Part shown: positions 15,278-24,094 of the stretch, piece by piece
Layout of the letters: every line of letters starts with the position of its first letter
Numbering within the stretch: position 1 is the first letter of the stretch
DNA from: JBECKX01 sp964468475
Lineage (GTDB): Bacteria > Zixibacteria > MSB-5A5 > CAIYYT01
Direction of reading: 5' to 3'
NCBI GenBank assembly: GCA_964468475.1
Contig: CAYXUL010000014.1
Coordinates: 1-57,566, forward strand
DNA length: 57,566 nt
Program-made: the position numbers and the translations under genes
Notes under the pieces: generated by a model
What the model was told of the DNA's origin: nothing
What the model saw: the letters and a program-made list of their open reading frames with translations, nothing else
Database searches by the model: none

Positions 15278-17848
15278 TTAGGTGCTCTTTAGTGGGTTTG
15301 CATCGATGAGTACCAGTGAGAGTGCTTCTCTGAGCTCATTTGTTCCGAGCGGTTTCCTGATACTGCCGCAGAAGCCGAAATTGCCGTAATTTTGCATGAC
15401 CGGATCAAGAACGTATCCACTCATCACGATTGCCTTAACGTCTGGGTCGATCGACTTCAGGATTCTCAGTGTTTCGACGCCGCCGGTACTGCCGGGGATT
15501 GTCAGATCAAGCAGTGCTACTACCAGTGAATCGCCGGAATCAACAATCCTGCGAAAGATCCCTGTTGCCTCTGAACTGTCCCTCGCTTCGAGCACTTCAA
15601 AACCCAGTTTCTGCAGAGAGGGCCGAATGACGTTACGAACAGATTCTTCATCGTCCATAACCAGGATTTTGCCGCCCTCAAACATTTGCCTGTCTGGCTC
15701 ACTCGAGGTGCATTTAACTGATCTCTTTGCCACCGGCAGAAAGATGGAAAACTTGCTGCCCCTGCCGATACGAGACTCGACCTTGATATGACCGCCATGC
15801 TTTTTCACAATAGAGTAGCTGGTTGAAAGCCCCAGCCCGCTTCCAGCATCTTTGGTCGAGAAAAACGGATCAAACACTTTGGCGAGATAATCCGGCGGGA
15901 TTCCAACGCCTTCATCGGCTATGTCCATCCTGATATACTGGCCCGGCTTAAGGCCGTGCTCTACCTCATCCACCACTTCGTAGTTGCCCAGTTCTATCAG
16001 GATGCGACCGCTTTTCGGCATTGCCTGGTCTGCGTTCAATACGAGGTTATGTACTACCTGGACAATCTGGTCTTCATCGATATTGACGTATTCAAGCTCG
16101 GGCTCGATCACGAACTCGCAGGTCGTCTTGGAGCCGCGAAGTGCAAACAGAGCTGCCTCTTGCACCACTTCCTCAATTGGCATCGTCTTGGTGACGGGTT
16201 TTCCGCCTTTGGAGAAGGTGAGAAGTCGCTGCGTTAATCGCTGCGCACGGAGAGCCGATTTCTGGGCCTCGGAGACTAACTCATGGAGTTCCGTTCCGGC
16301 AGCAATGTTAGTTTCGGCCAGACTGAGATTGCCGATAATGCCTGTCAACATGTTGTTGAAATCGTGAGCAATTCCTCCGGCCAGGAGACCGACTGATTCC
16401 AGCTTGTCGGCATGACTCAGCTCTTCTTCAAGCAACAGTCGCTCGGTAATATCTTCAACAATCGCTATAATTTGCTCTCCATTTTCAGTGTGTGATTCGC
16501 TCGGCCGGGAAAGTGTGATGCTCAAGGTGCGAACCTTGCCGTCCTGGCGACGAAGATCCAACGCCACTTGAATGCGGCTCTTGTAAACTCCGTTTATCAG
16601 ATTGTTGAAATGCGCACGATAAATCTCCTGCTCCTCGGTGGCGAAGAGGGATTGAAACTGACGGTTTCTCAACGCCGTCTCATCGTAGCCCGAAATTTCC
16701 CTGAAAGCCGGGTTGGCAGAGAGAATCAGGTCACTTTCATTTAGACTGATAATCCCAATTGCAGCCGATTGTACCACGGCGCGGTACTTCGCCTCGCTGT
16801 AGCTGATTGCCATTTCAGCTTCTTTAATGCGCGAAATATCAGTATTGGAGCCGATATAGCCGATCAACTGGCCCTCTTCACCGAACAGCGGGCGCCCCTG
16901 CCCCCATACCCAGATAGAGGTGCCATCAGGCCGGAGGTAGCGGTATTCATCTTCCCATATAGCCCGGGCTTTAACTGCTTGATACCAGCATTGCTTTACT
17001 GCCTCAAGATCATCCGGGTGAATCGCCTTCTCCCAGCCGCTCCCGCTTGCCTCCATCGACGAAAGTCCGGCATGTCGACTCCATTGCTCATTGACATAGA
17101 TGCAGTTGCCATCAGCGTCAGTCATGTAGATACCGATCGGAGACATGGTCGTGAGAAGCTGATAGCGCCGTTCGCTTTCCCGCTCTCTCAGCTCAGCAAG
17201 CTTACGCTTGTTTACATCCTTGACCGCACCATCAACAAACTTCAACTCACCGTTTTCGCCGAATATAGGCAGCAGATACGATATGATCCAGAATTCGCTG
17301 CCATCCTTTCGCGAAGATTTTGCCTCCACGGTAATCGTAGTGCGCTCTTTTCGTAGACGGGCAATCACACCTTCATGCCAGTCGGGATCCCTGAAAATTC
17401 TCTCAATCGCGTCACGAGAAAACTCTTCAACCGAGTCGTAGTCGTAAATGCTCAACATTGCCTGATCTGCGGAAAGCAGGAGGCAATCGGGGGTAGCTCT
17501 GAAAATACCAAGCGGAATGCTTTGTAGCAGAGTTCGCCGCTGTTCCTCCCGAATCTTTTGCTGCTCGGCCTCGGCTTGTTGAGTGGCTTTCCACTGTGAG
17601 AACTCAGTGTTGGTGTTTCTGACCGTGAGGTGAAGCCATATTGCGAGGGATGAAGCCAGAACGATGATTGCGGACAGGACAATTATGAGGGGATAGTTGG
17701 TCTGTTGAACTGCTGGCGCGCCCTGGGCCAGTAAGCTGGAGGAGGGAACGGTCACTGCCATGACCGTCAGGGTCAGCAGGATCGGCCGCGCCACAGGAAA
17801 TAACCTCCGGCAATGATTCTTCACCTCAGGCAAATGGAGTGAAGACAT
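15278..17848 (-). CDS. Hybrid sensor histidine kinase: 2 TM, three PAS, HisKA, HATPase, REC
   Basis: 856 residues. Two N-terminal membrane segments (about 21-42 and 52-75) enclose only a short periplasmic stretch, so sensing is probably cytoplasmic or in the membrane. Three PAS/PAC repeats follow (roughly 108-215, 228-345, 352-470), with PAC motifs such as IGYIGSNTDISRIKEAE. The kinase core has the phospho-acceptor His495 in GGIAHDFNNMLTGI, N-box NLVLNADQAM, G-boxes ADEGVGIPP and GSGLGLST. A C-terminal receiver domain has MDDEE and phospho-acceptor Asp781 in ALLDLTIPG, but lacks an output domain. ATG 17848 is favoured; an in-frame TTG at 17857 sits closer to GGAGGA and cannot be excluded. No cognate response regulator lies next to it. 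Confidence 0.92.
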   Translation of the reverse strand: MSSLHLPEVKNHCRRLFPVARPILLTLTVMAVTVPSSSLLAQGAPAVQQTNYPLIIVLSAIIVLASSLAIWLHLTVRNTNTEFSQWKATQQAEAEQQKIREEQRRTLLQSIPLGIFRATPDCLLLSADQAMLSIYDYDSVEEFSRDAIERIFRDPDWHEGVIARLRKERTTITVEAKSSRKDGSEFWIISYLLPIFGENGELKFVDGAVKDVNKRKLAELRERESERRYQLLTTMSPIGIYMTDADGNCIYVNEQWSRHAGLSSMEASGSGWEKAIHPDDLEAVKQCWYQAVKARAIWEDEYRYLRPDGTSIWVWGQGRPLFGEEGQLIGYIGSNTDISRIKEAEMAISYSEAKYRAVVQSAAIGIISLNESDLILSANPAFREISGYDETALRNRQFQSLFATEEQEIYRAHFNNLINGVYKSRIQVALDLRRQDGKVRTLSITLSRPSESHTENGEQIIAIVEDITERLLLEEELSHADKLESVGLLAGGIAHDFNNMLTGIIGNLSLAETNIAAGTELHELVSEAQKSALRAQRLTQRLLTFSKGGKPVTKTMPIEEVVQEAALFALRGSKTTCEFVIEPELEYVNIDEDQIVQVVHNLVLNADQAMPKSGRILIELGNYEVVDEVEHGLKPGQYIRMDIADEGVGIPPDYLAKVFDPFFSTKDAGSGLGLSTSYSIVKKHGGHIKVESRIGRGSKFSIFLPVAKRSVKCTSSEPDRQMFEGGKILVMDDEESVRNVIRPSLQKLGFEVLEARDSSEATGIFRRIVDSGDSLVVALLDLTIPGSTGGVETLRILKSIDPDVKAIVMSGYVLDPVMQNYGNFGFCGSIRKPLGTNELREALSLVLIDANPLKST

Positions 17849-18176
17849 TCTTCTCAAGATCCTCCACCAGATGGGTTGATGACCTGACCCTATTTGGGGG
17901 GGATGGCAAACTTGCTGTTTGCCGGCAATAAAATCACTCAGGGCCTGTTCTCCCTACTTGATTGGATTACACCAGATTAGCCCACCACGAATCTTTTCTG
18001 GAATTATCGGTAATATTAGCGAGTTTCGTTAGCTATACAGGGCAATTCGGGTCTCAGGTACAGGAAGTTTCTCGTCAACTGCGTCACCGGAACCGTGCCC
18101 TCTTGCGAAATTCTTCAATAGCTCTATCTTAGCCCCTGTCGAACCCGAGCTAACATCTTTTCCGGCTACGAAAATC
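17849..18176. other. Intergenic region with one hairpin
   Basis: This 328-base stretch separates divergent genes. The only structure I can see is GGCAAAC/GTTTGCC with loop TTGCT at 17905-17923, preceded by a run of Gs. It belongs to the dispersed hairpin class described elsewhere. The rest is probably promoter DNA for both neighbours, without clear -35/-10 pairs. Confidence 0.5.
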
Positions 18177-18962
18177 ATGACCACATTTGACAGTCAGGAC
18201 TTCAGCAAAGAATTGCGGACGGCGCTGGAAGCCGCCAGACAAGCTGCTGAGATTGTCATGCCATATTATACTGGCGGGACAGAAGTCGAATACAAGGCTG
18301 ACCAGACGCCTGTTACTGTGGCTGATCGCGAAGCCGAAACGGTTATCAGCAAGCTATTACGCGAGGCGTTTCCCGATTACAGCATCCTGGGCGAGGAATC
18401 GGGACTTGACGATAAGTCCTCTCAATATTTGTGGGTAATCGACCCGATTGACGGTACCAAGAACTTCATCCGCCAGATTCCGCTGTTCGGAATCGAGATC
18501 GGTCTTCTCTCGGCCGACCGCTTCACCGTCGGCGTTTCCAACCTGCCGGCGATGAACGAAATCGCATATTCCGATCTGGAAAATGGCGCCTTCTGCAACG
18601 GTAAGCCGGCCCGTGTCAGCGAGATTAACCGCTTGGAAGATGCTTCTGTGACCTTCTCCGGAATCAATATTCTGCACGAGAAGAACCGTGAGCAGGCGTT
18701 CCTTAACCTGGTGCGCCAGGTATACCGCGTGCGCGGTTTCGGAGACGCATTTTCGTTTCATCTGGTAGCGACGGGTCGCTTCGAGGCGGTGGTGCAGTCA
18801 CGCGTTAATCTCTGGGATGTTGCCGGTCTGGTGGCGATAATCGAGGCTGCCGGCGGACGTTGCAGTGACTGGTCCGGTCGCCCTTTTGGCCGGGGAAGTG
18901 ACAGCATTGTCGCTTCTAACGGCAAAATCCACGATCAAATCCTTGAAGTAATCAATCGTTAG
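18177..18962 (+). CDS. Inositol-monophosphatase family phosphatase (HisN-like)
   Basis: 261 residues. The metal-binding motifs of the lithium-sensitive phosphatase fold are complete: GEES (72-75), WVIDPIDGTKNF (87-98, with the DPIDGT metal site) and the C-terminal LWDVAG (about 218-222). An intact Asp near 41-50 (DQTPVTVADREAE) fits the family. Substrates include inositol phosphate, histidinol phosphate (HisN) and PAP; the sequence by eye resembles HisN-type proteins but this is not decisive. It is followed 54 bases later by a dehydrogenase-like lipoprotein and then peptide deformylase on the same strand. Confidence 0.88.
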   Translation: MTTFDSQDFSKELRTALEAARQAAEIVMPYYTGGTEVEYKADQTPVTVADREAETVISKLLREAFPDYSILGEESGLDDKSSQYLWVIDPIDGTKNFIRQIPLFGIEIGLLSADRFTVGVSNLPAMNEIAYSDLENGAFCNGKPARVSEINRLEDASVTFSGINILHEKNREQAFLNLVRQVYRVRGFGDAFSFHLVATGRFEAVVQSRVNLWDVAGLVAIIEAAGGRCSDWSGRPFGRGSDSIVASNGKIHDQILEVINR

Positions 18963-19016
18963 CCGGCTGCGCCCGGCGCCGGTCATTCGTATAATCATTG
19001 TCATGAGTCAATTGTT

Positions 19017-20180
19017 ATGAGCCACGTATGGAAAAGCCGGCAAAGCATGCTTCGTAGTATCGCCACTCTGGTGCTGCTGCTGCCATCCTGGGGCTGCTCC
19101 GAAGCGGTAAGCGGGCGGGATCAGCAGCTGTCGCTGATCAAACTTCCGCCCGGCTTCAAAATCGAAATCTTCGCCGACAATATTCCCGGGGCGCGGTCGC
19201 TGGCTCGCGGTGATAACGGTACCGTCTTTGTCGGCACCCGTGGAAAAGGCAGGGTTTACGCAATTGTCGATCGTAATGGTGACTTTCACGCCGACTCGGT
19301 ATATACTATCGCCTCAGGGCTTTACATGCCCAACGGCGTTGCTATGCGGGGCGGCAATCTCTATGTCGCGGAGGTGAATCGCGTCATCAGATTTGATGAC
19401 ATCGAAGCGCATCTTGCCGATCCTCCGAAACCGATAGTTGTTAACGATAAGTTTCCCTCCGACAGTCACCACGGCTGGAAATTCATCCGCTTCGGTCCCG
19501 ATGGCAAGCTGTATGTCCCGGTCGGCGCGCCGTGCAATGTATGTCTTGAAGACGATCCACGTTACGCCTCCATCATGCGCATGAATCCCGACGGCAGTGA
19601 CCTGGAGGTGTTCGCGCACGGTATCCGCAACACCGTGGGCTTCGATTGGCACCCGGTGACGCACGAGTTGTGGTTCACCGATAACGGCCGCGATATGCTG
19701 GGCGATGATATCCCGCCCGACGAACTTAACTGTGCGCCGCTTTCCGGGATGAATTTCGGGTTTCCGTTCTGCCACGGCGGCGACATTCCTGACCCCGAAT
19801 TCGGCAAGCAACGACCGTGCAGTGACTTCACCCCGCCGGTGCAGAAACTTGGTCCTCACGTAGCAGCGCTGGGAATGAGATTTTACACGGGTCAGATGTT
19901 TCCCAAGGAATACCATGATCAGATCTTTATCGCCGAACATGGCTCCTGGAATCGTAGTATTCCCATCGGCTACCGGATTACGGTGGTGCGGCTCGATGGG
20001 AACAAGGCTGTCTCCTACGATGTGTTTGCCGAGGGCTGGCTTCAGGGAGGCAGGCCGTGGGGGAGACCGGTGGATCTGATGCAATTACCGGATGGATCAC
20101 TGCTCGTTTCCGATGATTTCGGCGGACGGATCTACCGCATTTCGTATGAATCTGATCAGAAGCAGCCAACGGAGCAGTAG
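19017..20180 (+). CDS. PQQ-type sorbosone/glucose dehydrogenase-like beta-propeller lipoprotein
   Basis: 387 residues with an N-terminal signal and possible lipobox (LLLPSWGC). The mature part is a six-bladed propeller of the GSDH family: LPPGFKIEIFADNIPGARSLARGDNG, GLYMPNGVAMRGGNLYVAEVNRVIRF, HHGWKFIRFGPDGKLYVPVGAPCNVC, GIRNTVGFDWHPVTHELWFTDNGRDMLGDDIPPDELN and IAEHGSWNRSIPIGYRI. The paired Cys in PCNVC and further Cys in CAP and PFCHGG are usual in the sorbosone-dehydrogenase-like subgroup. It would oxidise sugars or related compounds in the periplasm if PQQ is available; no PQQ synthesis genes are in this window, so the cofactor is uncertain. The stop codon abuts the next start (TAGATG). 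Confidence 0.87.
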   Translation: MSHVWKSRQSMLRSIATLVLLLPSWGCSEAVSGRDQQLSLIKLPPGFKIEIFADNIPGARSLARGDNGTVFVGTRGKGRVYAIVDRNGDFHADSVYTIASGLYMPNGVAMRGGNLYVAEVNRVIRFDDIEAHLADPPKPIVVNDKFPSDSHHGWKFIRFGPDGKLYVPVGAPCNVCLEDDPRYASIMRMNPDGSDLEVFAHGIRNTVGFDWHPVTHELWFTDNGRDMLGDDIPPDELNCAPLSGMNFGFPFCHGGDIPDPEFGKQRPCSDFTPPVQKLGPHVAALGMRFYTGQMFPKEYHDQIFIAEHGSWNRSIPIGYRITVVRLDGNKAVSYDVFAEGWLQGGRPWGRPVDLMQLPDGSLLVSDDFGGRIYRISYESDQKQPTEQ

Positions 20181-20678
20181 ATGGCTATCCGCGAGATTCT
20201 CCAATTAGGAAATCCCGATCTCTACAAGATCTGTGAGCCGGTAACACGCGCGGAGGCGGCATCACTCAGCGGGGCGTTCACCGACCTGCAGGACACGATG
20301 CGCGATTTTCGCAAGCGCTACGGCGCGGGACGAGCCATCGCGGCGCCGCAGATAGGCGTGTTCAAGCGGGTCATATACATGGAAATTGACGAGCCAGTAA
20401 TCATCATCAATCCCGTCCTGTCCGATCTCAGCGACGAGATGATCGAATTGTGGGACGACTGCATGTCATTCCCGGACCTCTTAGTGCGAGTCAGGCGGCA
20501 CCGCTCCTGCCGCATCACTTATCTCGATCAGCAATGGCAGGAACAGTCGCAGGACTTGAAGGATGATTTTTCTGAGCTGTTACAGCATGAAGTCGACCAT
20601 CTCGACGGTATCCTCGCCGTTTCGCGCGTGATCGATGAGAGGTCATTCGCGTTGAAAAGCCAGCGCGCTCGCCTCTGA
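20181..20678 (+). CDS. def: Peptide deformylase
   Basis: 165 residues. All three PDF motifs are recognisable: GAGRAIAAPQIG (48-59; consensus GxGxAAxQ, here with one extra residue spacing), DDCMSFP (92-98; in place of EGCLS, metal ligand Cys94) and LLQHEVDHLDG (133-143; His136, catalytic Glu137, His140). It removes the formyl group from nascent proteins using Fe2+. The divergent second motif (DDCMS) places it in a less typical PDF subgroup, so it may be a second, accessory deformylase. The ATG follows the upstream stop directly, which implies translational coupling. Confidence 0.85.
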   Translation: MAIREILQLGNPDLYKICEPVTRAEAASLSGAFTDLQDTMRDFRKRYGAGRAIAAPQIGVFKRVIYMEIDEPVIIINPVLSDLSDEMIELWDDCMSFPDLLVRVRRHRSCRITYLDQQWQEQSQDLKDDFSELLQHEVDHLDGILAVSRVIDERSFALKSQRARL

Positions 20679-20785
20679 TTCAAGTCGAACCATCCGGAGA
20701 TCCGGACCAACAAAAGGAGTAATTTCTCAGGAATCAAGTTGCAATATCGATGTATATGCCTACTTTGGTGACGAAGGGAGGAATT

Positions 20786-21358
20786 ATGTTTCATCGGCAA
20801 TGGTTTCATCAGGGCGGGTTTGCGGCTGTGTCAGTACTCCTTGCGGTTTTCATAGTTAGCGTCTGCCCTGACGCTCTTGCGCAAACTGCCCGGGAGTCAA
20901 GCACTGACACTGTGCTTTGCGGCTGTTCATTCCGTGACACCGTCAATACAAGTTCGGGGCAACCGGTAGTGGTGCTTCCAATTACGCTTGAGCCGCACAA
21001 GTACCCGCAGGACCTGGTGTCAAATCTACTGATTAACGGCAAGTCGTTCAAATACCTGAGTTGCAGAGTGTCGGACTGCTCCGATTTCACAGCCACGGTT
21101 GATAGCATCCCGATTGTAAATGGTCTGCAGATGTTGGTTCTAAGCGTAGATTTCACGAATGCAAAATGGGGAGAGAAGGGCGATGAATACCCACCGCAGC
21201 AGATTGTGGTGGAACTACGATTCGTGGCGCTGACCGGTGAGACGAGCATCTCGGCCGGTATGCCCAAATTGGACTTTGAGATGCCCTGCAGCTATGCGCT
21301 GTTGATCTTCGGCAATGAATATGGTGAAGCCGTGATCAAGAACTGCAACAGCGAATAA
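20786..21358 (+). CDS. Secreted protein of unknown function
   Basis: 190 residues from ATG 20786, which has a clear GGGAGGAATT ribosome binding site; the frame opens earlier at 20750 without support. Signal peptide runs to about residue 35 (VSVLLAVFIVSVCPDALAQ). The mature part has cysteine pairs (LCGCSF, SCRVSDC, PCSYALL, KNCN) that may form disulfides, and a strand-rich pattern suggestive of a beta-sandwich. I do not recognise a family. A likely terminator follows. Confidence 0.7.
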   Translation: MFHRQWFHQGGFAAVSVLLAVFIVSVCPDALAQTARESSTDTVLCGCSFRDTVNTSSGQPVVVLPITLEPHKYPQDLVSNLLINGKSFKYLSCRVSDCSDFTATVDSIPIVNGLQMLVLSVDFTNAKWGEKGDEYPPQQIVVELRFVALTGETSISAGMPKLDFEMPCSYALLIFGNEYGEAVIKNCNSE

Positions 21359-21421
21359 GCCGGTCACTAGCTTGTAGCATACCCGACGCCGATTATGAAC
21401 TAATTGTTACTGAGCCGGATA

Positions 21422-21472
21422 AGTGGGGGGAAGCAGATTTGCTCCCGTCCCCTACCCACTCCAACCTTTTTT
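21422..21472 (+). terminator. Probable intrinsic terminator
   Basis: AGTGGG...GGGAAGC pairs with GCTCCC...CCCACT around AGATTT, followed by a run of six T in CCAACCTTTTTTG. It is 63 bases after the secreted-protein stop and before the lgt promoter. Confidence 0.55.
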
Positions 21473-21491
21473 GAACCACAGACATTTCCAG

Positions 21492-21519
21492 TTGTTATAA
21501 AATTGTTGGCGGATATATT
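21492..21519 (+). promoter_or_regulatory. Candidate promoter of lgt
   Basis: TTGTTA (21492-21497) and TATATT (21514-21519) are separated by 16 bases, placing the transcript start about 40 bases before the lgt ATG. The same TTG...-16-TATATT layout appears at two other sites in this window. Confidence 0.5.
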
Positions 21520-21566
21520 GCCGCCCTGCAATGGCATGAAGTTTTTGAGAATGGACACAGCCAGTA

Positions 21567-22424
21567 ATGTACCCCGAGATATTTAAGATCGGCCCTTTTG
21601 CCCTGCGCAGTTACGGCTTAATGCTGGCGATCTCGTTTCTTGTCGGCATCATCTACATCCGCAAACGCTCCGCCAAAGAAGGAATCGATCAGAACTTCGT
21701 CCTCAACCTTGCCTTCATCGTAATCTTCTCAGGCATCATCGGCGCGCGTGTCTTTTACGTCCTGTTTCACTGGTCTGATTTTTCATCGAATCTGCTCAAC
21801 GCCTTCAATCCCTTCGGCAACGATGGTCAATTCGGAATTGCCGGTTTGAACCTATACGGCGGCGTTGTCTTCGCGATCGTCTGCACGCTGATCTATGTCA
21901 ACATCAAGAAACAGCCGCTCTGGCAGGTAACCGACATTTTCGCGCCCGCTGTCGCGATGGGGATCTTCATAAGCCGTATCGGCTGCTTTCTGAATGGGTG
22001 CTGCTTTGGTGTGCCCGGCAACGAATTTTTCTGCATCAGTTTCCCGGTCGGCTCAATTCCGTACTACCACTTTGGCAGCCAGCCGCTGCAGCCGACCCAG
22101 CTTTATTCCTCCGCCTACGGTCTGCTCCTCTTTTTCCTGCTGCACAATCTCGATAAGCGCAAGCACTTCTATGGTGCCACCTTTTCGTATCTGCTGATGT
22201 CCGAAGCCATATTCAGGTTCTTAATCGAGTATGTCCGCTACTACGAGCCCGCGATGATCACCCACGTTTTGGGAATCCGGTTCACCTACAATCACTTGAT
22301 CGCAATCGGGTTGTTTATTTTCGGCGTGATTCTCTTCTTTACCCTGCGCTCGCGCAAATCGCTGGCTGTTCCCCCTGACCGCTTTCAACCGGAACAGGTT
22401 CCTGCGGCCGAAACAGGAACATAG
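21567..22424 (+). CDS. lgt: Prolipoprotein diacylglyceryl transferase
   Basis: 285 residues, about seven membrane helices. It starts with MYPEIFKIGPFALRSYGLMLAISFL, the family N-terminus, and has GARVFYVLFHW, the Gly-rich GLNLYGGVVFAIV, then the Lgt signature region ISRIGCFLNGCCFG, and EAIFRFLIEYVRYYEP near the end. The position corresponding to E. coli His103 reads Tyr (LYGG), as in many non-enterobacterial Lgt. The enzyme transfers diacylglycerol from phosphatidylglycerol to the lipobox Cys of prolipoproteins, which fits the several lipoproteins encoded here. Confidence 0.95.
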   Translation: MYPEIFKIGPFALRSYGLMLAISFLVGIIYIRKRSAKEGIDQNFVLNLAFIVIFSGIIGARVFYVLFHWSDFSSNLLNAFNPFGNDGQFGIAGLNLYGGVVFAIVCTLIYVNIKKQPLWQVTDIFAPAVAMGIFISRIGCFLNGCCFGVPGNEFFCISFPVGSIPYYHFGSQPLQPTQLYSSAYGLLLFFLLHNLDKRKHFYGATFSYLLMSEAIFRFLIEYVRYYEPAMITHVLGIRFTYNHLIAIGLFIFGVILFFTLRSRKSLAVPPDRFQPEQVPAAETGT

Positions 22425-22454
22425 TCAAGCAGAGCTGTAACCAGGTCCCGGCCG

Positions 22455-22766
22455 TCAATACCCCGCCACCAGCCGCCACTGAACGGTATCCCCTTCTGCG
22501 GGAACATACTTGCTGGCCGCTTCCGACTGCGATTCGTCGTTTACGTAGTAAAGCCAATAGTTGGTCTTGCTCTGCGCAATGCCGTCAATCGATTTGACGA
22601 ATATGCCCATAGAAGAGCTATCGTAGTCGACCTTGTGCGATTCCCGTAATTGCGCAAAAGCCGTGGAATGGCCGTCGGCGATGTACTGAACCGTATGGAG
22701 CACTTTCGGTTCCATGTCGCAGGCTACCAGGAGCAGGAGAAATGCGGTTATGAGAATCTTCTTCAT
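22455..22766 (-). CDS. DUF4430 small lipoprotein
   Basis: 103 residues with a lipoprotein signal (MKKILITAFLLLLVAC, lipobox LVAC). The mature domain ends in the DUF4430 / transcobalamin-C-like pattern: TNYWLYYVNDESQSEAASKYVPAEGDTVQWRLVAGY, where W-Y-VN and GD.V.WR are the family signature. This beta-grasp-like fold is found in cobalamin or surface binding proteins; alone, as here, its ligand is unknown. ATG 22766 is chosen because it begins the signal peptide. It is convergent with lgt. Confidence 0.8.
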   Translation of the reverse strand: MKKILITAFLLLLVACDMEPKVLHTVQYIADGHSTAFAQLRESHKVDYDSSSMGIFVKSIDGIAQSKTNYWLYYVNDESQSEAASKYVPAEGDTVQWRLVAGY

Positions 22767-22883
22767 GATCAGCTGCAAGATCAACTCCCTGAACCAACTT
22801 CGCAAGCTTATCCTGCGACCGGCGACTCCCACGATCACTTTTCAACTTGACCTTGTCTGTAACTCTTTGTTAGTTGGAGAATT

Positions 22884-23990
22884 ATGGCTGAACCTGAATT
22901 CATACGGGTAGACGGTTGCTTCGGAGAGGGAGGCGGGCAGATTCTGCGAACGTCGATCGCGCTTTCGACCCTGATGGGCAAGCCGGTTGAAGTAATCAAC
23001 ATCCGCGCTAACCGCAAATTCCCCGGACTGATGCCGCAGCATCTCACCGCCGTGAAAGCCTGCATGGCGATCTGTAATGGCACCGCGGAAGGGGCCGAGA
23101 TCAACTCCGAGCGCTTGCGGTTTGTTCCCGGTAAGGTGCGTTATGGCAAGTACAGCTTTGACGTCGCCGAGAGCAAGAAATCGGCAGGGTCGGCGACACT
23201 GGTGCTGCAAACGGTACTGCTGCCGCTACTCTTCAGCAAGGGAGAATCGACGGTAATCGTCAAGGGAGGAACTCATGTTCCCTGGTCACCCCCTGCGACC
23301 TACCTCAAGCAGGTCTTCCTGCCGGTGCTGGGAATGTTGGGCTGCCAGACCTTCCTCAAGATAGGACGCTGGGGCTGGTACCCGGAAGGCGGCGGCGATC
23401 TCAGCCTGCGAATCAAAGCGGTCGGAAAACTGAGGACGCGGCAATTCACTGACAGGGGCAAACTGAAGAAGGTCTACGGAATTTCCGCCACTTCCAATCT
23501 GCCGCGTAATATCGGGGATCGCCAACTCAAGGCTGCCTTGCGAGCAGTTCGTACCGAAAACCTGAACGCACGGATGCGCACAATCGATGTCAAAGCCAGC
23601 GGCAAAGGTACGATCGTTCACCTGACCGCCGAATTCGAGAATGTGCGCGCCGGCTTCTCGTGTCTTGGTGAGAAGGGACTCTCTGCGGAGAAAGTAGCCA
23701 ACGCTGCCGTCACGGAATTGGTTAACTACCTGGGCAAAAACGTCTGCCTCGATCACTATCTCGCCGACCAGTTGATTCCCTACGCTGCACTTTGCGGTGA
23801 ACGGGTCGAACTGAATGTCTCCCGTATCACCGAGCACCTGCGCACCAATCTCTGGGTGACACAGAAGTTCATTCCGATCAATTACCGCCTGCGCGGCCCG
23901 ATGGGGTTGCCGGGAACTTTGATGATCGAACCTAAATCAGAAACTGAGGAACAACTGCGCGCCCCAGCACCCGCCGAGACTTCATCGTAG
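22884..23990 (+). CDS. rtcA: RNA 3'-terminal phosphate cyclase
   Basis: 368 residues. The opening RVDGCFGEGGGQILRTSIALS is the RtcA signature, followed by INIRANRKFPGLMPQHLTAVKA, RWGWYPEGGGDL and the C-terminal CLDHYLADQLIPYAAL, which contains the nucleophilic His that is adenylated. It converts RNA 3'-phosphate ends to 2',3'-cyclic phosphates using ATP. No RtcB ligase or RtcR regulator is adjacent. A GGAG site precedes ATG 22884. The extreme C-terminus (PKSETEEQLRAPAPAETSS) is a disordered tail not needed for the fold. Confidence 0.95.
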   Translation: MAEPEFIRVDGCFGEGGGQILRTSIALSTLMGKPVEVINIRANRKFPGLMPQHLTAVKACMAICNGTAEGAEINSERLRFVPGKVRYGKYSFDVAESKKSAGSATLVLQTVLLPLLFSKGESTVIVKGGTHVPWSPPATYLKQVFLPVLGMLGCQTFLKIGRWGWYPEGGGDLSLRIKAVGKLRTRQFTDRGKLKKVYGISATSNLPRNIGDRQLKAALRAVRTENLNARMRTIDVKASGKGTIVHLTAEFENVRAGFSCLGEKGLSAEKVANAAVTELVNYLGKNVCLDHYLADQLIPYAALCGERVELNVSRITEHLRTNLWVTQKFIPINYRLRGPMGLPGTLMIEPKSETEEQLRAPAPAETSS

Positions 23991-24057
23991 CCCATCCTCG
24001 CTCCAATTCCAGTCATCAACCTCCAACTTATATCGCTCATACCCAGAACCCGCTTGC

Positions 24058-24085
24058 TTGACAGCTTACAGCTTGCTTGTATAAA
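24058..24085 (+). promoter_or_regulatory. Strong sigma-70-like promoter, possibly giving a leaderless mRNA
   Basis: A perfect TTGACA (24058-24063) and TATAAA (24080-24085) with a 16-base spacer. The expected transcript start is near 24092, only a few bases before the ATG at 24095, and there is no ribosome binding site ahead of that ATG. Confidence 0.65.
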
Positions 24086-24094
24086 GAATGAAAC

